NCBI RefSeq assembly: GCF_014384745.1
Contig: NZ_JACRSO010000003.1
Coordinates: forward strand, 248,001-312,000
DNA length: 64,000 nucleotides
Reading direction: 5' to 3'
Source of the DNA: Luoshenia tenuis
GTDB lineage: Bacteria > Bacillota > Clostridia > Christensenellales > GCA-900066905
In this document: in pieces, positions 8,241 through 17,114 of the stretch
Position numbering within the stretch: the first letter of the stretch is position 1
Layout of the letters: every line of letters begins with the position of its first letter
The notes under the pieces: generated by a model
Databases searched by the model: none
What the model saw: only the letters and a program-made list of their open reading frames with translations
What the model was told of the DNA's origin: nothing
Program-made: the position numbers and the translations under genes

Positions 8241-8525
8241 TCATTGCATCAGCCTTTCGCGCAGTGCCATGACCTCTTGCATCAGCAGCGTGCCCAGTGC
8301 AAAACCGCGGGCGTATATATCGGCTGTTTCCAAATGGTCTGCAAGCGTAAGCAGGTCCTCTAAAGATTGAACACGTTTATAATCGTCCGAAGACATTTTT
8401 TCGCTGAAGTAATGCTCTTCGTTTTCGATCTTCTTAAGTAGGGCTTTGTGCTCATCGGTTTTGGGCAAGGCCGATTGCCAGGGAGTGATTTCGCCAGCAT
8501 ATAAAGCTTCTAGCAATGATTTCAT
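8241..8525 (-). CDS. Small helical protein of the DUF6809 type
   Basis: The 94-residue start at 8525 has AAGGA seven bases upstream; a longer frame has no site and runs through the intergenic promoter region. The sequence starts MKSLLEALYAGEI and ends with GFALGTLLMQEVM, a layout I recognise from small uncharacterised clostridial proteins (DUF6809). It is predicted to be all-helical, cytosolic and without cysteines or membrane segments. Members are often scattered as single genes in Firmicutes genomes, and no function is known. It converges on the ileS terminator. Confidence 0.72.
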   Translation of the reverse strand: MKSLLEALYAGEITPWQSALPKTDEHKALLKKIENEEHYFSEKMSSDDYKRVQSLEDLLTLADHLETADIYARGFALGTLLMQEVMALRERLMQ

Positions 8526-8761
8526 ACGAATTCCTTCTTTTAAGATTGGGTTTGGGGTGGAACTCCCATAAGCGCATCTTACCGCAAAATGAAGGTTTCC
8601 CGGCGATATTGAACAAACTGTTCTAAACGGCGCGAAAAAGCCTGCTCCGCGCCCTTTGCGCCCGGGATGGACTCTGCTATAATAATGAAAATAGATTGAT
8701 ATTCGAGCGGGGCGTGCGCGGGGGCGAGGCCCATCTCGTAAAGGAAAGGAACGCATATAAA

Positions 8762-9631
8762 ATGCTGTTGGCAACCAATTGGCAGGATTATCAGGTGCTG
8801 GATACCGGGGATGGAGAGAAGCTGGAGCGTTGGGGCAGGTATGTGCTGCGCCGGCCGGATCCCCAGGTGATTTGGCCCAAGACGCTTGCGATAAAAGAAT
8901 GGGAAAAGGCAGATGCCTTTTATACCCGCAGCGCCACCGGCGGCGGGCAGTGGACCTACCGCAACCGCCTGCCTGAAAGCTGGCAGGTGGGCTATGGGGC
9001 GCTCAGTTTCCGGGTCAAGACCATGGGCTTTAAACACACCGGCCTTTTCCCCGAGCAGGCCGTAAACTGGGATTGGATGGCTAAAAAGGTGGCCGGCGCG
9101 GGCCGCCCGGTGCGGGTGCTGAACCTGTTCGGCTATACCGGCGGGGCTACGGTGGCGCTGGCGGCGGCCGGGGCCCAGGTGGTGCACGTGGACGCGGCCA
9201 AAAATATGGTGGCCGCCGGTAAGGAGAACCTGCAGCTTTCCGGCCTGGGGGATAGGCCTGTGCGCTGGATCGTGGACGACTGCCTCAAGTTTGTGCAGCG
9301 CGAGCAGCGCCGGGGCCGCCAGTATGAGGGGATATTGATGGACCCGCCCTCCTACGGCCGGGGGCCGGGGGGCGAGGTGTGGAAGCTGGAAAACGAGGTC
9401 TACGGACTGATTGGCGAATGCGTTAAGGTGCTCTCGGATGCGCCGGTCTTTTTCCTCATCAATTCTTACACCACCGGCCTTCAGTCCATGGTGCTGTACG
9501 ATCTGATGCAGCGCGCCATCGTGCCCAAGTTCGGCGGCCGGGTAAGTGCCGATGAGATCGGCTTGCCTATCAAGGACCAGAAAATGCTGCTGCCCTGCGG
9601 CACCACAGGCCGCTGGGAGGCCGACCGATGA
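8762..9631 (+). CDS. Class I SAM-dependent methyltransferase (RlmI/RlmK-like)
   Basis: The start at 8762 follows GGAAAGGAA by about ten bases; earlier in-frame codons are not preceded by a site. The 289-residue protein has the SAM-binding motif VRVLNLFGYTGGATVALAAAGA near 117-138, an acidic VDAAKNMV as motif II, and the catalytic-like DPPSYGRGPGGEVW. This is the core of rRNA cytosine-C5 methyltransferases of the RlmI/PF10672 group. The N-terminal PUA domain of full RlmI is missing. It overlaps the following pseudouridine synthase gene by four bases, which supports a shared role in rRNA modification. Confidence 0.88.
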   Translation: MLLATNWQDYQVLDTGDGEKLERWGRYVLRRPDPQVIWPKTLAIKEWEKADAFYTRSATGGGQWTYRNRLPESWQVGYGALSFRVKTMGFKHTGLFPEQAVNWDWMAKKVAGAGRPVRVLNLFGYTGGATVALAAAGAQVVHVDAAKNMVAAGKENLQLSGLGDRPVRWIVDDCLKFVQREQRRGRQYEGILMDPPSYGRGPGGEVWKLENEVYGLIGECVKVLSDAPVFFLINSYTTGLQSMVLYDLMQRAIVPKFGGRVSADEIGLPIKDQKMLLPCGTTGRWEADR

Positions 9632-10362
9632 GCCGGGTGGTCTATGAGGATAACCACCTGCTGGTGGTGGATAAATCCCCCAACGTGCCAGTGCAGGCGG
9701 ATGCCAGCGGCGACAGCGACCTGCTAAGCGAGATGAAGGCGTATATCAAGGCGCGCTATCAAAAGCCGGGGGCGGTCTACCTGGGGCTGGTGCACCGGCT
9801 GGACCGGCCGGTGGGGGGCTTAATCGTCTTTGCGCGTACCTCTAAGGCGGCCGCGCGGCTGAGCGACCAGGTGCGCCGCCGCGCGCTGGGCCGGGTCTAT
9901 TGGGCCGTGGTGCGGGGCCAAATGGCCCCGGAGGGGACGCTGGAAGACTACCTGCTTAAAAATACGGCTGAAAACCGGGTTTCGGTGGTGGCGGGCGATA
10001 CGCCGGGCGCGAAACATGCGCGGCTGCGCTACCGCGTTCTGGCTGCGCGGGATGGGCTTAGCCTGGTCGCTATCCGCCTTGAGACCGGCCGTTCCCATCA
10101 GATACGGGTGCAGTTCGCCCATGCCGGGCATCCGCTTTGGGGCGATCAGCGCTATGGCCGGCCCTACAGCAAGCCCGGGGAGCAGATCGCGCTTTGGGCG
10201 CGGGAGCTGCATCTGGAGCATCCCACAAAAAAAGAGCCCATGGCGTTTGAAAGCCCGGCCCCCCAGAGCGAACCCTGGCGCCTGTTTGAGCGGGAGATCG
10301 CCGCCATACCGGCCGGCGGGGCGGGCGCGGGCCTGGGCGGGGAGACCGAAAAAACCATATAA
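9628..10362 (+). CDS. RluA family pseudouridine synthase
   Basis: The 244-residue enzyme converts specific uridines in rRNA or tRNA to pseudouridine. The catalytic motif HRLDRPVGGLIVFART lies at about 54-69, with the family's invariant aspartate. The RluA-type RLETGRSHQIRVQFAHAGHPLWGDQRYG is at about 150-178. There is no N-terminal S4 domain, so it is a short form like RluC/RluA single-domain proteins. The ATG overlaps the methyltransferase stop (ATGA). The C-terminus is alanine- and glycine-rich and probably disordered. Confidence 0.93.
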   Translation: MSRVVYEDNHLLVVDKSPNVPVQADASGDSDLLSEMKAYIKARYQKPGAVYLGLVHRLDRPVGGLIVFARTSKAAARLSDQVRRRALGRVYWAVVRGQMAPEGTLEDYLLKNTAENRVSVVAGDTPGAKHARLRYRVLAARDGLSLVAIRLETGRSHQIRVQFAHAGHPLWGDQRYGRPYSKPGEQIALWARELHLEHPTKKEPMAFESPAPQSEPWRLFEREIAAIPAGGAGAGLGGETEKTI

Positions 10363-10449
10363 AAAGGGCACGCATAAAAATATTTTTATAATATCGGCCA
10401 GCGCTGCGCAAACTAGCTTCACTTAAATAGCAATAAGGAGTGGAAAGTG

Positions 10450-11157
10450 ATGCGCAGACAAAAAGCACGGCGCGGGAAACTGGCGCCGTTTATCATTGTA
10501 TCGGCTGTGGCGGTAGGCGCCGCGCCGCTGGCCATCGGCCAGCTGAAAAGGACCAGTTACCGTCTCTCCCGCTATCACCAGCTGATGGTGGAGCAGGAGG
10601 CCGGGGATATGGTCTATATCCTCTTTAAGGGCAGCGACCAGGCGCTGGGCGATATCGGCGTGCTGCCGCTGGACCGGCTGGAGGGCGAATTGAAGCTCCG
10701 GGGTCTGGAGGGCGCTGTGGAGGCGCAGGAGGTGCGGGATGCGTTGTGCCTGCGCGAGGGGGATAAGCTGGGCTTTTACCCATTGGCCAAGATTGAGGAG
10801 GGCTACCGCATCGCCAGCGATGGGAAGACCTTCCCGCTGGGGCTGGTAGCCGGAGTGCTGACAGTGCTGGCCAACGAGGGGCGGCCAGTGGGCGAGATCT
10901 ATGAAAAGGACGAGCTGCAGATCATGACCTTTGAGGGGCGGGCCCTCATCAGCCTGGAACTGCCCATGGCGCCGGAAGCGCGGCCTCAAAGCCGTCCGCT
11001 ACTAGACGCGGCAGGGCAGCTGGGGCAAAAACTCAAGGATGAGTTTGCGCCGGTGATGGAATTGCCGCCCCGCACGCTTTGGTTATGGCAGGGGACGATG
11101 ATAGCGGCCACCGCCGCCGTAGTCGGCCTGGGCATGGCGCTGATGAAGCGGCGCTGA
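10450..11157 (+). CDS. Unknown protein with one transmembrane helix at each end
   Basis: AGGAG lies nine bases before this ATG; a GTG three bases earlier is also possible. The protein (about 235 residues) begins with a basic stretch and a hydrophobic helix (about 12-28). A mostly beta/alpha domain of 180 residues follows, with no cysteines in its core apart from one in LCLREGDKLGF. The protein closes with a second helix (about 211-230) and a basic MKRR tail. Positive charges at both ends suggest both termini are cytoplasmic and the middle is outside. I do not recognise a family. The gene is isolated between rluA and the convergent LacI regulator. Confidence 0.6.
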   Translation: MRRQKARRGKLAPFIIVSAVAVGAAPLAIGQLKRTSYRLSRYHQLMVEQEAGDMVYILFKGSDQALGDIGVLPLDRLEGELKLRGLEGAVEAQEVRDALCLREGDKLGFYPLAKIEEGYRIASDGKTFPLGLVAGVLTVLANEGRPVGEIYEKDELQIMTFEGRALISLELPMAPEARPQSRPLLDAAGQLGQKLKDEFAPVMELPPRTLWLWQGTMIAATAAVVGLGMALMKRR

Positions 11158-11167
11158 AGGATAAAAA

Positions 11168-11200
11168 GAGGGCCGGGGCAGTTAGTAGCCCCGGCCTTTC
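11168..11200 (-). terminator. Terminator between the unknown membrane protein and the LacI regulator
   Basis: GGCCGGGGC (11171-11179) pairs with GCCCCGGCC (11188-11196). The T-run is better on the minus strand (CTCTTTTTAT), so it mainly ends the LacI-type gene. Confidence 0.7.
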
Positions 11201-11213
11201 CCTATCCTTTTTA

Positions 11214-12239
11214 TTAGATATTATAACGGGTTTTGACGATCACATCGGTAAAGAAATATTCCTCCTTGGGCTTTTTGCCGGTAAACAGGTATTGGAACAG
11301 CGTCATCACCGGCTGGTAGCCCTGCTCAAAGGAGTTTTGATCCAGCAGAAAGTCCAAAGCGCCCTCGCGCAGGTTCTCGCGGTTTTCCGGCGTGTTATCA
11401 TAGCACACAACCTTTACCTGGCGGGCCAGGCGCAGCTCCCGCAGGGCCTGGCATACGCCGGATTGCCCGTTGGAGGCGATAAAGATGCCCGCAAGGTCCG
11501 GATGCTGCGCTACCGCATCCAGCACCGCCTGGCGGGCTACGGCGTCGTCATCCTGGGTCAGCGCCAGGTCCAAAAAACGGATGTCCGGTGCGATACGCCC
11601 CAGCTCCTCCATAAAATAGGCGGCGCGCCGGCTGTGGCTGAGGTTGGAAAGGTGCCCGGTCATCACCAGCACTTTGCCCCGGCCGCCCAGCAACACCTGC
11701 ATTAGCCCCGCGGCGGTATGGCTGGAGCGCCGGTCGTCCTGGCCGATAAAGCACAGCCGCTTGGTGCCGCTGATATCCGCGTTAAAGGTCACCACCGGTA
11801 TGCCCTGGGCGATCAACTCGTTGAGCCTGCGGCGCAAAAGGTTATCGTCCACCGGGAGCAGGGCCAGGCCCTTGATGCCCGCTTCCACCAGCTCGTCCAC
11901 CATTTCGATCTGCCGCTGAGCGTCCATGGTATCAATCTCGCGCAGCAGTACCTCGGCGCCCAGGTTGCCTACCTCTTCGGCCGCCTTTTGCGTCCCCTTT
12001 ATCAGCATGCGGATAAACGAGGTCTGGGCGGATTGTACGATGACGCCGATCTTAATGGGCTTTTTGGTCAGCGCCAGCGCCCGGCCGATGCGGTTGGGCT
12101 CATACCCCTGCTCTTTGGCGATGCGGCGGATGCGTTCCGCCACCTCGGGCTTGACGCGGCCGCGGTTATACAGCGCCCGGTCTACCGTGCCGCGGGAAAC
12201 GCCGGCCAGCCTTGCAATTTCTTTAACGGTTACCGCCAT
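11214..12239 (-). CDS. LacI family transcriptional regulator
   Basis: The 341-residue protein has an N-terminal LacI helix-turn-helix, VTVKEIARLAGVSRGTVDRALYNRGRVKPEV (about 3-33). The hinge is followed by a periplasmic-binding-protein-like sensor domain (about 62-341) with KIGVIVQSAQTSFI and SNGQSGVCQAL. The sensor resembles ribose/galactose binding proteins, so a sugar is the likely effector, but no transporter lies beside it. A promoter-like TATAAT on the minus strand near 12285 overlaps the end of the ybaK remnant. Its targets may be the sugar genes at 13006-17969; that is inference. Confidence 0.93.
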   Translation of the reverse strand: MAVTVKEIARLAGVSRGTVDRALYNRGRVKPEVAERIRRIAKEQGYEPNRIGRALALTKKPIKIGVIVQSAQTSFIRMLIKGTQKAAEEVGNLGAEVLLREIDTMDAQRQIEMVDELVEAGIKGLALLPVDDNLLRRRLNELIAQGIPVVTFNADISGTKRLCFIGQDDRRSSHTAAGLMQVLLGGRGKVLVMTGHLSNLSHSRRAAYFMEELGRIAPDIRFLDLALTQDDDAVARQAVLDAVAQHPDLAGIFIASNGQSGVCQALRELRLARQVKVVCYDNTPENRENLREGALDFLLDQNSFEQGYQPVMTLFQYLFTGKKPKEEYFFTDVIVKTRYNI

Positions 12240-12304
12240 AAGCAGAAATGTACTCCTTTGATCCTGTCAGATATTATTTACAGTATTATATACATACTTT
12301 TATC

Positions 12305-12916
12305 TTATTTGCAATCAACGTCAGGTAAACAAAAGCTGCCGGTCTCGCACTTCAGGTAGCCGGTAAGGGCTCCCGGGGCCAGGCGCAGCTGTACGCCCCG
12401 CGCGCCGCCGCTTACGGATATGGCCGGATGGTCAGGTAAACAAAAGCTGCCGGTCTCGCACTTCAGGTAGCCGGTAAGGGCTCCCGGGGCCAGGCGCAGC
12501 TGTACGCCCCGCGCGCCGCCGCTTACGGATATGGCCGGATGGGTAAGCGCGCTGCTGTCCAAATAGGTGGGATAATTCTTTTTCATTCCCACGGGGGAAC
12601 AGCCGCCGCGGATATATCCTGTGAGGTTTTGAATCTCGCGCATGTGCACCATCTCAACCTTTTTGTCGCCGCAGGCGGCGGCCAGCGCCTTGAGGTCCAC
12701 GGTCTGCGCCACCGGGATGATGCACACCAGGATGCCGGTACGCTATCCGCGCAGCACCAATGTTTTAAAGACGGTATCGGGGTCCAACCCCATCTTCTGC
12801 GCAGCGGTTACGCCGCTCAAATCGCTTTCATCCACCGGATAGGTCAGCACCTCAAAAGGGACCTTTGCCGCTTCCAGCAGGCGGATCGCATTGGTTTTCA
12901 CTTTTTTTGTGGCCAT
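12305..12916 (-). pseudogene. ybaK/EbsC-type Cys-tRNA(Pro) deacylase, interrupted and partly duplicated
   Basis: The family hydrolyses misacylated Cys-tRNA(Pro). The N-terminal part (from 12916, AAGGAG ten bases upstream) reads MATKKVKTNAIRLLEAAKVP and continues to FKTLVLRG. An in-frame TAG at 12743-12745 stops it, and the same frame then continues RTGILVCIIPVAQTVDLKALA, the normal YbaK core. Further on, a 111-bp segment is perfectly repeated (12320-12430 and 12431-12541). It doubles the 37 residues from HPAISVSGG to FCLPD at the C-terminus without shifting the frame. Two separate lesions make a working enzyme unlikely. UAG recoding is not supported, because other genes here end in TAG. Confidence 0.82.
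12320..12541. repeat. Perfect 111-bp tandem direct duplication
   Basis: Bases 12320-12430 and 12431-12541 are identical over 111 positions. The unit length is a multiple of three, so the frame is kept. It lies wholly in the 3' part of the ybaK remnant. The identity implies a very recent event or an assembly error. Confidence 0.97.
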
Positions 12917-13005
12917 AGCTTCTGCACTCCTTGCCATGAGATCGAAATAGGGCCGGCGCATTAAACGCCGGCCCTATTTTAGCATATTTTGTTTTGCGGC
13001 ACAAA

Positions 13006-14142
13006 TCAGTCGTCAAACTGATAAACGCCCGCTTTAGTGCCGCCGGCAAAGGGCCGCGGCCGCTCAAGCGTAGAGGGTACCTCGTAATACTGGCCGCTGC
13101 GGGCGGAATCCACCATACCGTCCAGCACGTCCAGCACGTGATAGGGCAGATCCATATGCGCGCGGGGCTTGCGGCCGTTCTGGATGGCCTTGGCCAGATC
13201 CGCCACGGCGATACCGCGGCTGTCCTCCGAGAAGGGGAACATCAGCGGAATCTCATAGGTGGGGTTGTTCCAGGCGCCCTCGCGCAGCAGGCCGATGGGG
13301 CCGTGGTACATATTCGGGTCGCCGCAATAGAGCACGCCCTCGGTGCCGATGATCTCCACCTGCGGGATCTCGCCCTGAGGGCCTACGCTGGTCACCAGGA
13401 AGTTGCCCACTACGCCGCTTTCAAACTCCAAAGTGGCCGAGATGGTCTGGGGCGCCTGGGGTTTGACCGTGTGGCCATAGCGTGGGTTATCCGGGTTTTT
13501 ATAGGTAAACTGATCTTTGGTGATGGAGAAGTTGCCGGCCACGCGCTTGACGGGGCCCAGCAGGTTGACCAGCGCCGTCATATAATAGCCGCCCATATCG
13601 TGCAGGATGCCGGCCCCCGCCGCCATGGAATACTCCCGATCGGTAGAATCCATGTACTCCGGGAAGAAGGGGAAGCCGCGCACGCAGATGGCGCGGGCCG
13701 CGATGGGCTTGCCGATGGTGCCGTTATCCACCAGCTTGCGGGCGGTTTGCAGCCCTGCGCCAAGGAAGGTATCCGGCGCGCCGGTGACGTACAGCCCCTT
13801 GCGCTTGGCCAGGTCGTACACCTTTTTGGCCAGGTCGCGGTTCAGGCTCATGCATTTTTCGGTATAGACGTGTTTGCCGGCTTCCAGGGCCTGGACGGTC
13901 ACCGGATAATGGGCGCGCATATACGTCAGGTTCAGTACGATCTCGATCTCGGGGTCGTTAAAGATCTCCTCATTGGTCAGCACCTTGATGCCGTACTCCT
14001 GGGCGCGCTTTTCGGCCTTTTCCGGGATCAGGTCCGAGCAGCCCACAAGCTCCACTACGTCGTGAAAAGTTTGGGTAAGGTTCTGCATGTAGATACCGCT
14101 AATCATGCCCGAACCGATGATGGCAGCCTTTACTCGTTTCAA
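13006..14142 (-). CDS. Gfo/Idh/MocA family oxidoreductase
   Basis: The 378-residue protein starts at TTG 14142, with AAGGAGG ten bases upstream. The NAD(P)-binding Rossmann motif AAIIGSGMISGIYMQNL is at about 6-22. TEKCMSLNRDLAKKVYDLAKRKG at about 94-116 is the family's EKP-like block, here with Cys-Met in place of Lys-Pro. The C-terminal substrate domain begins near 130. Members oxidise or reduce sugars and inositols, and the exact substrate is not readable. EKC instead of the usual EKP places it in a divergent subfamily, because the lysine that normally assists hydride transfer is displaced by one residue. It is divergent from the aldo/keto reductase and GH43 genes, which suggests a shared sugar pathway. 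Confidence 0.9.
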   Translation of the reverse strand: MKRVKAAIIGSGMISGIYMQNLTQTFHDVVELVGCSDLIPEKAEKRAQEYGIKVLTNEEIFNDPEIEIVLNLTYMRAHYPVTVQALEAGKHVYTEKCMSLNRDLAKKVYDLAKRKGLYVTGAPDTFLGAGLQTARKLVDNGTIGKPIAARAICVRGFPFFPEYMDSTDREYSMAAGAGILHDMGGYYMTALVNLLGPVKRVAGNFSITKDQFTYKNPDNPRYGHTVKPQAPQTISATLEFESGVVGNFLVTSVGPQGEIPQVEIIGTEGVLYCGDPNMYHGPIGLLREGAWNNPTYEIPLMFPFSEDSRGIAVADLAKAIQNGRKPRAHMDLPYHVLDVLDGMVDSARSGQYYEVPSTLERPRPFAGGTKAGVYQFDD

Positions 14143-14353
14143 TGGAAACGCCCTCCTTCATATCGCTTATTGATTTTATTATAACATACGCATCCCGAAA
14201 GAGCAGCATTTTTGATCAGGCTTTTCCAAATTATGGAGGGAACTTTATAAACAGGCTTAAATTTTGCCCGCAGTTGCGGTATACTGATAATAAGCGCGCA
14301 GAGCGCGATTCATTTCTGCAACCTACATACAATTAAAAAGGGGGGACTGGGGC

Positions 14354-15478
14354 ATGATCTATCGCAATTTTCCCAAGACCAATACGCCGGTAAGCGTGGT
14401 TTCGCTGGGAGCGGAGCACCTGCTGCAGGTGGACAGGGCCACCTGTATCGACGTGGTGAGCGCCGCCATCGACCATGAGATGAACTATATCGACCTGTTT
14501 ATGAGCGAGGACTATGTGCGCGATAACATCGGCGCCGCGCTGAAGGGCCGCCGCGATAAGGTGATGATCGCCGGGCACCTGGGCAACACGCAAAAGGAGG
14601 GGCAGGCCTTCCGCACGCGGGAACTGGGGCTGTGCGAGCAGTACTTTGACGAGCTTTTGACGCGGCTGGATACCGACTATATCGACATCCTGATGCTGCA
14701 CAACATCGACGAACTGGAGGATGCGAAAACCTGCCTGGACCCGGATGGCTTTTTGGGCCTGGCACAGAAATACCTCAAGGCGGGCAAGGCGCGGATGCTG
14801 GGCTTTTCCAGCCATTCGCCCAAAGTAGCGGCCTACCTGGCCAATACGGGGATCTTTGATGCGACCCTGTTTAGCATCAATCCGCTGTTTGACCTGATGC
14901 CCGAAGAGGCGACGCTGGAGGAGATGTTTGACGAGGGGCGCCAGCAGGAAACGGCGCAACACGCCACCGCCGCCGCATCGGCGCGCACGGCCTTTTACCG
15001 CCAGTGTGAGGCGCAGGATATCGGCATCGTGGTCATGAAAGCCTATGCGGCCGGGGCCATGTTCAAACAGGGTTGGACGCCGGAACAGTGCATCGCCTAC
15101 GCGCTCTCCCGGCCGGGTGTGGTTTCGGTAGCCGCGGGCTGCCGCTCGGTAGCGGAGGTGGAGGCCGCCGCGGCCTATGTGAATGCCACAGAGGCCCAGC
15201 GGGACTATACCCTTTTGATGCAAAGCGCCCACTGGAACGCCGAAGGACTTTGCATGTACTGTAACCACTGCCTGCCCTGCGCGGCGCAGCTGGATATCGC
15301 GGCCATCACCCGGCTGCTGCACCGCTTCCAGGAGGGGGATAAGACCGCGCAGGAGGCTTACCGCGCCCTGGCGCACAACGGCGGGGAGTGCCTGGCCTGC
15401 GGCGGATGCGCCACCCGTTGTCCCTTTAACGTGGATGCGCCGGGGAACATGCGTTTGGCCCATGCGTTGATGGGTTGA
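14354..15478 (+). CDS. Aldo/keto reductase with C-terminal ferredoxin-like cysteine clusters
   Basis: The first 280 residues form an aldo/keto reductase barrel (VSLGAEHLLQV, DTDYIDILMLHNID, ARMLGFSSHSPKVAAYLA, VVMKAYAAGAMF). The tail carries two cysteine groups: Cys300, 303, 306 and 310, then Cys346, 349, 352 and 356 in CLACGGCATRCPF. This is a known clostridial architecture that probably binds two 4Fe-4S clusters. The classical tyrosine of the catalytic tetrad, expected near residue 50, may be replaced, since MSEDYVRDN is seen there. The ATG is preceded by GGGGGACTGGGGC. GH43 follows about 58 bases downstream. Confidence 0.9.
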   Translation: MIYRNFPKTNTPVSVVSLGAEHLLQVDRATCIDVVSAAIDHEMNYIDLFMSEDYVRDNIGAALKGRRDKVMIAGHLGNTQKEGQAFRTRELGLCEQYFDELLTRLDTDYIDILMLHNIDELEDAKTCLDPDGFLGLAQKYLKAGKARMLGFSSHSPKVAAYLANTGIFDATLFSINPLFDLMPEEATLEEMFDEGRQQETAQHATAAASARTAFYRQCEAQDIGIVVMKAYAAGAMFKQGWTPEQCIAYALSRPGVVSVAAGCRSVAEVEAAAAYVNATEAQRDYTLLMQSAHWNAEGLCMYCNHCLPCAAQLDIAAITRLLHRFQEGDKTAQEAYRALAHNGGECLACGGCATRCPFNVDAPGNMRLAHALMG

Positions 15479-15536
15479 GGATAAACAAACCGCCGGCTAG
15501 GGCGGTTGTGATCAAAAAAGGGGGAGCAATTTTATT

Positions 15537-17066
15537 ATGGAAAAGAGAACCTATTGCGCGGACCTGGGCGATGGCACTTACCGCAACCCGATCCTGCACG
15601 GCGATTATCCGGACCCGGCCGTGCTCAAGGATGGGGAGGACTATTACCTTGTCAACTGCTACCAGCCCATGGTTTGGCACTCCATGGACCTGCTGCATTG
15701 GGAGCCGCTATATGAGCTGCCCTATTCGGTGGGCGGTGCGGCGGATATCTGCAAGTACGGCGATACTTATTATATCTATAATATCGATCCTTTCCGCAGG
15801 GATGAGGCGGATTACAAGGCCTCCAGCGTAATGGTGCTGACCACGCAGGATATCAAGAGCGGCCACTGGGACGGCCCCTTTTACGTGGGACCGGCCTTTA
15901 ATATCCTGGGCGGGCACGAGCTGATCGACCCGGGGCATGTGGCGGATTTTGAAGGGCGGCGCTGGCTGTACATGTCTGAAAACGTGTGCTTCCCCTTGAC
16001 GCAGGATGGGCTGCACTTTGCCGGCCCGGGCAAGCGCGTGCTGGAAGATGAGGTGTTCCCCGACGACTGGGAGATCCAGGGCGTGTATACCGAGGGGCCG
16101 CGCTTTACCCTGAAGGACGGTTGGATCTATCTGACCATCGCCGCCGGCGGCACCATGGGCCCGCCCACCAGCCATGGGGTATTCTCCTACCGCTCCAAGC
16201 ATGCGGACGGCCCTTGGGAGCCCTCGCCCTACAATCCTATTATCCGCACGCACTCGCGGCACGAGCGGTGGATCAGCAAGGGCCACGGCACCTTGGTGGA
16301 GGCGCCGGATGGCAGTTGGTATATGATGTATCACGCCTTCCTCAACAACCGCTTCAATCAGGGCCGCATGATGCTGATGGAGCCGGTGGAGTGGACGCAG
16401 GATGGCTGGTACCGCATCCCCGAGTGGAGCGGGGCGGATAAGGTATTGCCCGCGCCCAAGGGCGGCAAGGCCGTGCCCCACGGCTATCCCACCCACGTGC
16501 AGTTTCCCAGCGAGGATCTGCCCTGCCAGTGGTATTATACCGGGCGCGTGAAAGAGCGTATCCGGGCGGTGGAGGACGGCATCGTGATGCAGGGCAGCGG
16601 CACCTCCCTGCACGATTCGGACGGGGTGTTGGCCTATAACGCCTTATATGAGAACTTCGAGGTGATCACCCGCGTAACGGTGGGCAACGGCGCGGGCTGC
16701 GGCATCTCCATGTATTACAGCCCCTCGCACGCGGTAGGGTTTGCCCTGAAGGATGGGTTCACCTGGGTGTTCAACTGCGGCCACGCCAATTTACAGCGGC
16801 ATTTCAGCGGCGTGGAATATCTGTGGGATCAGGCATATTTGAAGTTGACCGTCCGCCATCAGGTGGTCAGCCTGTGGATCAGCCCGGATGGGGAGCAGTG
16901 GACCAAGCTGCCGCCCTCCTTTAACATCGCCCATCTTTCGCATATGGCGTATATCCCCCGGGGCGAGATCCACGGCATGGGCATGTACCCGGCACTGTTC
17001 ACTTACGGCACCGGCGAGGCCACCTTCCATGAATTCACCATCCGGGAGCTGAAGCTGGAGGATTAG
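15537..17066 (+). CDS. Glycoside hydrolase family 43 protein
   Basis: This 509-residue cytosolic enzyme lacks a signal peptide. The five-bladed propeller is recognised by NPILHGDYPDPAVLKDGEDYYL (catalytic base near Asp26), DPGHVAD (Asp131) and VYTEGPRF (general acid Glu186). Those three acids are the family's catalytic set. The C-terminal part (about 330-505) resembles a concanavalin-like lectin domain found in GH43 xylosidases and arabinofuranosidases. It probably cleaves short plant-derived arabino- or xylo-oligosaccharides after uptake. It sits between two aldo/keto reductases, so the three may form one operon. Confidence 0.9.
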   Translation: MEKRTYCADLGDGTYRNPILHGDYPDPAVLKDGEDYYLVNCYQPMVWHSMDLLHWEPLYELPYSVGGAADICKYGDTYYIYNIDPFRRDEADYKASSVMVLTTQDIKSGHWDGPFYVGPAFNILGGHELIDPGHVADFEGRRWLYMSENVCFPLTQDGLHFAGPGKRVLEDEVFPDDWEIQGVYTEGPRFTLKDGWIYLTIAAGGTMGPPTSHGVFSYRSKHADGPWEPSPYNPIIRTHSRHERWISKGHGTLVEAPDGSWYMMYHAFLNNRFNQGRMMLMEPVEWTQDGWYRIPEWSGADKVLPAPKGGKAVPHGYPTHVQFPSEDLPCQWYYTGRVKERIRAVEDGIVMQGSGTSLHDSDGVLAYNALYENFEVITRVTVGNGAGCGISMYYSPSHAVGFALKDGFTWVFNCGHANLQRHFSGVEYLWDQAYLKLTVRHQVVSLWISPDGEQWTKLPPSFNIAHLSHMAYIPRGEIHGMGMYPALFTYGTGEATFHEFTIRELKLED

Positions 17067-17114
17067 GAATATACGCTTAAGGCTGAGGCTGTACCGCATA
17101 AGGAGGAACAAGCA

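Noticed and set aside
12743..12745. UAG used as a sense codon
   Set aside because: Other intact genes in the window end in TAG (for example thiD at 50807-50809), so the codon acts as a stop.
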